From assembly GCA_023667385.1 (NCBI GenBank), contig JAMPAE010000011.1:1-17462 (forward strand): 17,462 bases of DNA. Reading direction: 5' to 3'. The notes under the pieces are model-generated. The model ran no database searches. It was not told where the DNA came from and saw nothing but the letters and a program-made list of their open reading frames with translations. The translations under genes were made by a program, and so were the position numbers. This document shows, one piece after another, positions 1 to 5,066 of the stretch. Each line of letters begins with the position of its first letter. Position 1 is the first letter of the stretch. Origin of the DNA: Ruminococcus sp. (GTDB lineage Bacteria > Bacillota > Clostridia > Oscillospirales > Acutalibacteraceae).

Positions 1-434
1 GTGACATAAAATCCGCTAATGCAATGCTTGGCCGTGAATTTTCTTATAACCTTGGAGTTGTTGACGGTGACAAGCGAGGTCGACTGCTCGGCTTTCCAAC
101 AATTAATCAGTTTTTTCCGGGCGATTTTGTAACACCGAGATTCGGTGTGTATGCGTCGAAAGTATGTCTCGGCGGCTTGTGGTATCCCGCAGTGACGAAC
201 ATTGGAATCAGACCGACTGTTGACACTCAGCTTTGGCGCAGTGAAACCTCAATTTTGGGCTTTTCGGGCGATCTTTACGGTCAGCGGGTGGAAGTGTTCC
301 TGCTTGATTTCATGCGTGACGAAAAAAAGTGCAGCGGTCTGAGTGAGCTTAGCAAAACCATCAGAGCCGATGCGGAAGAAGCGATGAAAATTTACGATAG
401 ATTAAATGAAAAAGGAAACGAAAATAATGAGTAA
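1..434 (+). CDS. ribF: Bifunctional riboflavin kinase/FAD synthetase, C-terminal part (5' end outside window)
   Basis: Phosphorylates riboflavin to FMN; in the full protein an N-terminal adenylyltransferase domain makes FAD. Only the riboflavin-kinase half is visible. The frame is open to the window edge: codons before the first ATG (position 24) read DIKSANAMLGREF, which matches the domain linker of RibF, so that ATG is internal. Visible family motifs are GRLLGFPTIN (nucleotide/Mg binding), FGVYAS, NIGIRPTV and GDLYGQRVEVFLLDF. The usual catalytic-loop motif ETH-x-x-D/N-F appears here as SETSILGF: the catalytic Glu is kept, but the His and the acidic residue are changed. The end overlaps the following HAD gene by 8 bases, suggesting cotranscription and translational coupling. 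Confidence 0.93.
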   Translation, partial: DIKSANAMLGREFSYNLGVVDGDKRGRLLGFPTINQFFPGDFVTPRFGVYASKVCLGGLWYPAVTNIGIRPTVDTQLWRSETSILGFSGDLYGQRVEVFLLDFMRDEKKCSGLSELSKTIRADAEEAMKIYDRLNEKGNENNE

Positions 435-1053
435 GTTAAATGTAAAGGCAGTATTTTTTGATTTTGATGATACTCTCCAAAGCAGAAAGGGCGCCTACAG
501 GCTTTATTGTGAATCCTTTCTTGATAAATACTTTCCGTCAATCAGCGAGCAGGAACGGCTTCGCAAGCTTGACGAAATGGAGGAGCACGTTGACGGCGGA
601 TATAAAGACAGAGAGGTCTATTTCCCTGAAATGATTGAGCTTTGGCATTGGGAAAATCACCCTCCGATGCAGGAGCTTTATGATTCATTTAACTATGACT
701 TCGGCAAGCATATTGTTATGCTTCCGGGTGCAGTGGACGTTCTCAAAGAAATCAAAAGCAGGGGCTATGTTCTCGGTGCAATTACAAACGGTGTTTCGTC
801 TTTGCAGAACATTAAGCTTGACACGGCAGGAATCAGAGATTTGTTTGACGTTGTTGTGGTTTCCGGTGACATCGGAATCTATAAGCCGGACAGAAGAATT
901 TTTGACGAAGCAATCAAGCGTGCAGGTGTCAAAAACGAAGAGGCACTTTTTGTTGGTGATCATCCAATCAACGATGTTGAAGGTGCGCTTGGTGCAGATA
1001 TGCAGGTAATCAGAATGAATTATGGCGATTTCAAAGGCAAGGGGCTCGGCTAA
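427..1053 (+). CDS. HAD-superfamily hydrolase (subfamily IA phosphatase-like), probably shortened at its C-terminus
   Basis: Predicted cytoplasmic phosphatase of the haloacid dehalogenase family; substrate unknown. All four motifs are visible in a 208-residue protein: nucleophile motif DFDDT (D12, D14), motif II ITNG (T120), Lys in IYKPDRR (K153) and the acidic Mg motif VGDHPIND (D178, D183), with an alpha-helical cap between motifs I and II. The ATG at 427 is chosen because the homologous start is SKLNVKAVFFDFDDT and an AAAGGA lies about 10 bases upstream; an ATG at 406 would add seven untypical residues. It overlaps ribF by 8 bases. The TAA stop is followed in frame by 17 sense codons ending DIRQVLDFI and a TGA at 1105, which resembles the usual HAD C-terminal helix, so a nonsense change is likely. 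Confidence 0.88.
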   Translation: MSKLNVKAVFFDFDDTLQSRKGAYRLYCESFLDKYFPSISEQERLRKLDEMEEHVDGGYKDREVYFPEMIELWHWENHPPMQELYDSFNYDFGKHIVMLPGAVDVLKEIKSRGYVLGAITNGVSSLQNIKLDTAGIRDLFDVVVVSGDIGIYKPDRRIFDEAIKRAGVKNEEALFVGDHPINDVEGALGADMQVIRMNYGDFKGKGLG

Positions 1054-1139
1054 GAGGGTGTTGCCGCTGAAATTGAGGATATAAGGCAGGTTCTTGATTT
1101 TATTTGATAAGGCATACTTAACAAAGGAGCGAAGAAATT

Positions 1140-3068
1140 ATGATTTGTCCCAAATGTTCGCACACTGTTGCAGATGATGAAATGTTTTGCAAAAACTGCG
1201 GAGCAGCATTGAAAAAATCAAAGAAAAAAGAGTTTGTAGTTAATATTCCTGATGAGGAGCTGACTGCATCTGCCCGGCAGGAACCCGAACAGCAGAAAGA
1301 AAGCGTTGCTGCGGCAAAAGAATCCGCTGAAAAAAACGAACAGCCGGTCGAAATGCAGGCTTCGGTGAATACCGATGCAGCAGACGAACCTGTTGAAAAT
1401 GCAGAACCTGATGTTCAAAGTGAACCGGCTGAAGCATTATCATTACAGACCGAGCCGGAAACTGCTGTAAAGCCTGCTTTGAAGCCGCATCCGCAGATTA
1501 AGCGCAAGAAAAAAGATCCTTTGAAAAAGACCTATCTTGCAATTAAGTTGATTGCGTCATTTTGTGCGGTGGCAATCATTGCCATAACAGTGCTTGGCAC
1601 AGTGACAGATATTTTTGAAGATAACCCGAACAAAACACTTGTTTTGTCAGGACTTTCAAACGAGCAGAAAACTTCTTTTGCAAAATATGCATCACAATTG
1701 ACGGCACTTTATGAAAATGGCTATAACAAGCAAATTACAGTTTTTGATGATGTGCTTGAACTGATGAAGCCGAACAGCGATGATGGGCTTTATGCAGGAT
1801 TTTTTGAAAAGAAGCAGCCGATAACTGATGAGGGCGACCCTGCCGAAAGGTTTAAACTTGGTGAAAACAGTTATAACTATTGCAAGGTTGACGAAAAAGA
1901 CATTGAAAAAATCGCTGACAGTCTTGGCCTTAAAGTTCATCACGATGCCAACACGGCTGATTACTATTATTATGACGGTGCATATTATTTTGCTGCAAAG
2001 CAGAGCGGCGAAGCTTATAAAAAGCTTGCAGTTCATGTTGATGAAGCAAAGCAAACGCAAAGCGGAGATTACTATGTAACCTGCGGACTTTATCCGGAAA
2101 GCTCAGTTTCTGATGACGGAACGGTAACAGGTGAGCCGAGTCAAAAGCAATATTTTCTTGCTTCGCTTGCCGTTAATGGTGAAACCGATAACTGGTCGGT
2201 GAGCAAAATTTCTGATGAGCCAATTATTGAAACTCCGATTGTGAGCATCAAGGATAAGGACACTGATAAAGACAGCGAAAAAGTGTCGACTGAAATCAAA
2301 TCACTTGATTTTGAAATCAAGCGTGAAAGCATCACAGCAAAAACAAGTGGCGGAGATGTTTATGCTGAATACATCGTGGAATATCCTTATTTTGAATCAA
2401 CCGGTATTACTCAAACTGCAATCAACAATATCTATAGTGAGTTAGTGGATTCATTCAAAGCACAGGCTGATGACGCTGACAAGCTTTATGAGAAATACAT
2501 CAAAGAAGGTCATGAAAAGAGTGATTTGCCGCTTTATACTCATATTGTTTCAAACGTGGTTTATAATGACAACGGCTACATTTCATTGATGGAAAGAAGA
2601 ACGGAGAGCACGTTTGAATCAGTGGCGCAGGCGGAAACGACCGCATCGCAAACCTCATGGAGTACCTCCACAACATCATCACAGCCTGAACAAGAACAGG
2701 TTACCTTTGCAAAAACAACATATGAGGGCTATACCTACGTGATTGAATCGGGTGATTTTGTCAAGAAAGATGAGGTTCTCGGCAAAGACTATCAGCAGAT
2801 GTACAAGGAGCTTTATGAGCTTTACTATGAGTCAAAACACAATGATGTGACTGATGAGGAAGAAACAACAACTTCGCAGTCATCATGGGGAACAGCACAA
2901 ACAAGCTCAATTCCAAACGATTCTGACGGAATCGGTGAAGCGATTTATACCAGTGCGTGGGTGCTTTCCAAGAATGGTGTAATCTTCTGCTATCAGAACA
3001 CAGACGGAGCACTTGACAAGGTTATAATTCCATATGATAAGTTGGAAAACATGACAATAAAGGTTTGA
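1140..3068 (+). CDS. Membrane-anchored zinc-ribbon protein with extracellular DUF3298/RsiV-like region
   Basis: Function unknown; likely a cell-surface sensor or stress-related membrane protein. Residues 1-22 form a zinc ribbon (CPKC at 3-6, CKNC at 17-20) of the kind that starts many Firmicutes membrane proteins. Residues 38-118 are a Glu/Gln/Ala-rich disordered linker, 121-130 a Lys-rich stop, and about 132-152 one transmembrane helix, giving an N-in topology. The large outer part contains VYAEYIVEYPYF followed by TQTAINNIYSELVDSF, which resembles the DUF4163/DUF3298 region of RsiV and PdaC (recalled similarity, not tested). Two Ser/Thr-rich loops (about 500-514 and 575-590) share the pattern TT-x-SQ-x-SW-x-T. 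The start has AAAGGAG 10 bases upstream. It follows the HAD gene with no terminator between them, so it may be cotranscribed with ribF and HAD. Confidence 0.75.
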   Translation: MICPKCSHTVADDEMFCKNCGAALKKSKKKEFVVNIPDEELTASARQEPEQQKESVAAAKESAEKNEQPVEMQASVNTDAADEPVENAEPDVQSEPAEALSLQTEPETAVKPALKPHPQIKRKKKDPLKKTYLAIKLIASFCAVAIIAITVLGTVTDIFEDNPNKTLVLSGLSNEQKTSFAKYASQLTALYENGYNKQITVFDDVLELMKPNSDDGLYAGFFEKKQPITDEGDPAERFKLGENSYNYCKVDEKDIEKIADSLGLKVHHDANTADYYYYDGAYYFAAKQSGEAYKKLAVHVDEAKQTQSGDYYVTCGLYPESSVSDDGTVTGEPSQKQYFLASLAVNGETDNWSVSKISDEPIIETPIVSIKDKDTDKDSEKVSTEIKSLDFEIKRESITAKTSGGDVYAEYIVEYPYFESTGITQTAINNIYSELVDSFKAQADDADKLYEKYIKEGHEKSDLPLYTHIVSNVVYNDNGYISLMERRTESTFESVAQAETTASQTSWSTSTTSSQPEQEQVTFAKTTYEGYTYVIESGDFVKKDEVLGKDYQQMYKELYELYYESKHNDVTDEEETTTSQSSWGTAQTSSIPNDSDGIGEAIYTSAWVLSKNGVIFCYQNTDGALDKVIIPYDKLENMTIKV

Positions 3069-3077
3069 TAAAAAATG

Positions 3078-3105
3078 AAAGGCAGATGAAAAAGTCTGCC
3101 TTTTT
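3078..3105 (+). terminator. Intrinsic terminator of the zinc-ribbon gene
   Basis: A 9-bp stem, AAAGGCAGA pairing with TCTGCCTTT, with an 8-nt loop and ending in a run of five T. It begins 9 bases after the stop codon of the membrane-protein gene and ends the + strand unit. Confidence 0.85.
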
Positions 3106-3128
3106 GTGATTTGGATGTAAAACTGAAA

Positions 3129-3171
3129 CAAAAAAGCGTGGTAAACAGCTTTCACTGTGTTGCCACGCTTT
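3129..3171 (-). terminator. Intrinsic terminator of the rpsF-ssb-rpsR operon
   Basis: Read on the - strand, a stem of at least 9 bp (AAAGCGTGG with CCACGCTTT, with weaker inner pairs) is followed by a run of T just beyond rpsR. A T-rich stretch on the + strand side (GATTTTTTG) means it may act in both directions. Confidence 0.8.
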
Positions 3172-3198
3172 GATTTTTTGCGAGCAGACTGTTTTTTA

Positions 3199-3444
3199 TC
3201 AGTCGCTTGTGTAAGGCATGAGCGCAACCTGACGAGCACGCTTAATTGCGGTTGTCAATTCACGCTGATGACGTGCGCAGGTACCTGTTACTCTGCGGGG
3301 AAGGATCTTCGCTCTGTCTGAAGTGAACTTGCGAAGCTTTGCAACGTCTTTATAATCAATTGTTTCAGCCTTTTCTACGCAGAAAGCGCAAACTTTTTTG
3401 CGTGACTTTCTGTTCGGACGGCCGTTGCCCTTTTCATATGCCAT
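3199..3444 (-). CDS. rpsR: 30S ribosomal protein S18
   Basis: Small-subunit ribosomal protein that binds with S6 on the 16S rRNA platform. The 81 residues show the family core (DYKDVAKLRKF, RAKILPRRVTG, CARHQREL, IKRARQVALMPY). It is the zinc-binding (C+) form: C19 and C22 in KVCAFC, plus C56 and H59 in TCARH. The start has an AGGAGG-type RBS 7-10 bases upstream. It is the last gene of the rpsF-ssb-rpsR operon, in the standard bacterial order. Confidence 0.98.
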   Translation of the reverse strand: MAYEKGNGRPNRKSRKKVCAFCVEKAETIDYKDVAKLRKFTSDRAKILPRRVTGTCARHQRELTTAIKRARQVALMPYTSD

Positions 3445-3501
3445 GAGATTTTCCTCCTGTTAAAAATTTTAGTTGAAGATAAATTTTGATGTACAACAAA
3501 A

Positions 3502-3945
3502 TCAGAACGGCAAATCTTCATCATCGGTGATTTCTTCAAAATCACTCGGTGCCGCTGATTGATAGGCAGGAGCCTGTGCAGGAGCAACTGTCGGAGCATA
3601 TCCGCCGCCTGTTGTTCCGCTTTCAGCCTTTGAACCGCAGAAACTGACATCTCTTGCGATAACTTCAAATGCAGTTCTTTTTGCACCGGTCTTGTCCTCG
3701 TATTGACGAGTTTGAATCTGACCCTGAAGCGCAATCATTGAGCCTTTTCTGAAATATCTGCTGACGAAGTTGGCAGTGTTTTCCCATGCAACAATGTTGA
3801 TGAAGTCGGTTGCTCTTTCTTCACCGTTTCTTGCGTATGAACGCTGAACAGCAATGCTGAAAGAACAAACAGATCTGCCGGTTGTTGTTGTACGAAGTTC
3901 GGGGTCTGCCGTTAAGCGACCCATGAGGACTACGTTGTTAATCAT
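3502..3945 (-). CDS. ssb: Single-stranded DNA-binding protein
   Basis: Binds single-stranded DNA during replication, repair and recombination. The 147 residues have the OB fold in about 1-105 (MINNVVLMGRLTADPELR, FSIAVQR, TDFINIVAWENTANFVSRY, GSMIALQGQIQTRQYED), a Gly/Ala/Pro-rich flexible linker, and the acidic C-terminal tip DDEDLPF that recruits partner proteins. An AAGGAGGGT RBS lies just before the ATG. It sits 12 bases after rpsF and 57 before rpsR, as usual for this operon, which suggests it is the housekeeping SSB rather than a mobile-element copy. Confidence 0.98.
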   Translation of the reverse strand: MINNVVLMGRLTADPELRTTTTGRSVCSFSIAVQRSYARNGEERATDFINIVAWENTANFVSRYFRKGSMIALQGQIQTRQYEDKTGAKRTAFEVIARDVSFCGSKAESGTTGGGYAPTVAPAQAPAYQSAAPSDFEEITDDEDLPF

Positions 3946-3957
3946 TGTTAACCCTCC

Positions 3958-4236
3958 TTATTTCGCAATGGTCATTGAGCGAAGAACGCCGTCTGTGATG
4001 TTGACAATACGGTCAAGCTCAGCCGGGAATTCGGGTTCGCATGAATAGTTGACAAGAACGTAATAACCCTCTGACTCATAGTTAATCGGATAAGCGAGTC
4101 TACGCTTGCCCCATTCATCAACACTTTCAATTGTGCCGTGAGCCTCAACGAGAGCCTTGAACTTTTCAACCAACGCAGTTACGTTTTCTTCACCGTTTTT
4201 AACGGAAAAAACTAACATGGTTTCGTAGTTAGACAT
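3958..4236 (-). CDS. rpsF: 30S ribosomal protein S6
   Basis: Small-subunit ribosomal protein and partner of S18. The 92 residues carry the family pattern: NYETMLVFSV at the start, ESVDEWGKRRLAYPINYESEGYYVLVNY in separate blocks across the middle, and ELDRIVNITDGVLRSM near the end. The ATG at 4236 is chosen over one 16 codons upstream because it has a full AAGGAGGTG RBS at the right distance and begins with the conserved MSNYETM. First gene of the operon, read from a consensus promoter about 85 bases upstream. Confidence 0.98.
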   Translation of the reverse strand: MSNYETMLVFSVKNGEENVTALVEKFKALVEAHGTIESVDEWGKRRLAYPINYESEGYYVLVNYSCEPEFPAELDRIVNITDGVLRSMTIAK

Positions 4237-4312
4237 TTTTTGCACCTCCTTATGGACTTTGGCCCCGCAATTAATACGGAGCAAGGATGCCGTAAATAAA
4301 CATGATACGACA
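4237..4312 (-). promoter_or_regulatory. 5' leader of rpsF, possible S6:S18 autoregulatory RNA
   Basis: The predicted mRNA leader is about 76 nt. It contains a 5-bp stem, TACGG with CCGTA around a 10-nt loop (4282-4303), then a GC-rich stretch GCGGGGCC before the RBS. Many bacterial rpsF leaders fold into a structure bound by S6:S18 that carries a conserved CCG. Position and the presence of CCG fit, but I could not match the whole motif, so this is a candidate only. Confidence 0.3.
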
Positions 4313-4319
4313 GTTAAAG

Positions 4320-4348
4320 ATTATATCAGCTTTTCCAAAATAAGTCAA
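4320..4348 (-). promoter_or_regulatory. Sigma-A promoter of the rpsF operon
   Basis: On the - strand: TTGACT (-35), 17-bp spacer, TATAAT (-10). Near-perfect consensus and correctly placed upstream of rpsF. Confidence 0.85.
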
Positions 4349-4393
4349 GGATTTTGAAAAAACAATTTTTTTGTTAGGCACTGCAATTATTGC

Positions 4394-4417
4394 GATGCTG
4401 ACAGCATCATGCATGAT
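4394..4417. repeat. Two overlapping palindromes between divergent promoters
   Basis: GATGCTGACAGCATC (4394-4408, 7-bp arms around one A) overlaps the perfect 12-nt palindrome ATCATGCATGAT (4406-4417). They sit between the -35 box of the rpsF promoter and that of the first small-peptide gene. The rest of the 307-base gap between rpsF and that gene holds the rpsF leader and promoter, the peptide promoter, and otherwise AT-rich sequence with no further feature that I can support. Confidence 0.5.
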
Positions 4418-4480
4418 TATAAAAAACAGACCCCATGTTCACTTTTTTATTTTGGTAGGTGAATAATTTATTAATAAGTG

Positions 4481-4509
4481 TTGACAACTTGTTCAACATA
4501 TGTTAATAT
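4481..4509 (+). promoter_or_regulatory. Extended -10 promoter of small-peptide gene 1
   Basis: TTGACA, 17-bp spacer, TAATAT, with TGT immediately before the -10 box (extended -10). The spacer and -10 contain the 10-bp palindrome AACATATGTT (4495-4504). AT-rich sequence with AATAATTTATTAATAA just upstream could act as an UP element. Confidence 0.8.
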
Positions 4510-4543
4510 TGTCATAAGAAAAAATGAAGGGAGGACTTACATA

Positions 4544-4654
4544 ATGTTCATTCTTAACGAAATCCAGAAGGCTCTTAACAGTCTCAACATTACAGTATTC
4601 GATAAGGTTTTCGAAATTATCCGTGATTTCTTCAACCAGTACGGTGTTAAATAA
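4544..4654 (+). CDS. 36-residue amphipathic peptide, copy 1
   Basis: Unrecognised small protein; function unknown. It starts MFILNEIQKALNSLN and ends ITVFDKVFEII then RDFFNQYGVK. Hydrophobic residues recur every 3-4 positions in two segments (I3, L4, I7, L11, L14 and V18, F19, V22, F23, I26, F29, F30), separated by a polar break at residues 12-16, suggesting two short amphipathic helices. There is no signal peptide, no Cys, and charge is near neutral. Evidence that it is real: own extended -10 promoter, AAGGGAGG RBS about 9 bases from the ATG, a 16-bp terminator stem 20 bases after the stop, and a paralogue 200 bases downstream with conserved protein but synonymous codon changes. It could be a membrane-active, PSM-like or leaderless bacteriocin-like peptide, a toxin, or a signal; nothing in the sequence decides this. 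Confidence 0.85.
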   Translation: MFILNEIQKALNSLNITVFDKVFEIIRDFFNQYGVK

Positions 4655-4672
4655 TTAAATTAACATAACTGT

Positions 4673-4716
4673 AAAATGTTTCACCTGTCCTTTCGGATGG
4701 GTGAAACATTTTTTTG
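4673..4716 (+). terminator. Terminator of small-peptide gene 1
   Basis: Long stem (AAATGTTTCACC with GGTGAAACATTT, extended inward through wobble pairs and CC/GG to a TTTC loop) followed by seven T. One of the strongest terminators in the window. Confidence 0.92.
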
Positions 4717-4765
4717 CTCAAAAATCAAATAGTGCACAAAAAGTATAACGGGAAAATAAAAAATA

Positions 4766-4779
4766 TTAATAATTATTAA
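4766..4779. repeat. 14-nt palindrome upstream of peptide promoter 2
   Basis: TTAATAATTATTAA is a perfect palindrome ending 6 bases before the -35 box of the second small-peptide promoter. A similar AT-rich ATTAATAA motif precedes promoter 1. It could be an UP element or a regulator site, or simply reflect AT-rich composition. Confidence 0.35.
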
Positions 4780-4785
4780 CAAACA

Positions 4786-4814
4786 TTGACTTTTAGTTAG
4801 GTGTATGTTACAAT
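4786..4814 (+). promoter_or_regulatory. Extended -10 promoter of small-peptide gene 2
   Basis: TTGACT, 17-bp spacer, TACAAT, with TGT before the -10 box. The layout is identical to promoter 1, and TATGTTA spans the extended -10 in both, followed downstream by GTCATAA in unit 1 and GTTCATAA in unit 2. Confidence 0.8.
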
Positions 4815-4851
4815 ATGTTCATAAATTAAAGGAGATAAGGAGGTGCCAATA

Positions 4852-4962
4852 ATGAAAGTTCTTGAGGATATCAAATTTGCATTCAACAGAGTTGGAATCA
4901 CAGTTTTTGATAAAGTTTTTGAAGTCATTGCTGACTTCTTCAAACATTTCGGTGTTAAATAA
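4852..4962 (+). CDS. 36-residue amphipathic peptide, copy 2
   Basis: Paralogue of the peptide encoded just upstream: same length and 21/36 identical, with a core ITVFDKVFE, then DFF and the C-terminal GVK unchanged. It starts MKVLEDIKFAFNRVG, so its N-terminal helix is more basic and aromatic than copy 1. It keeps the same spacing of hydrophobic residues and a Gly at the presumed hinge (residue 15). Eight of the 21 shared residues use different synonymous codons, which points to protein-level selection. A perfect AAGGAGGTG RBS lies 6 bases before the ATG, and the unit has its own promoter and terminator. No signal peptide or Cys. Function unknown; an expressed pair of diverged peptides could act together, as two-peptide bacteriocins do, but this is inference. 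Confidence 0.86.
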   Translation: MKVLEDIKFAFNRVGITVFDKVFEVIADFFKHFGVK

Positions 4963-4986
4963 TTATCTTTTGTGATATAAACCATG

Positions 4987-5016
4987 AAATCCGATGCGAA
5001 AAGCATCGGATTTTTT
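4987..5016 (+). terminator. Terminator of small-peptide gene 2
   Basis: Perfect 11-bp stem, AAATCCGATGC with GCATCGGATTT, loop GAAAA, running into six T. Confidence 0.93.
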
Positions 5017-5029
5017 GTGTATGAAATGA

Positions 5030-5050
5030 AACTCCGGCGAAGCCGGAGTT
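5030..5050 (-). terminator. Probable terminator of the FN3-protein operon
   Basis: Perfect 9-bp GC-rich stem AACTCCGGC with GCCGGAGTT and a 3-nt loop, 16 bases after the stop of the - strand FN3 gene. The T-tract on that strand is interrupted (TTTCATTTCAT), so termination may be partial. It faces the terminator of peptide gene 2. Confidence 0.6.
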
Positions 5051-5066
5051 AGATGGAAATATTTGT

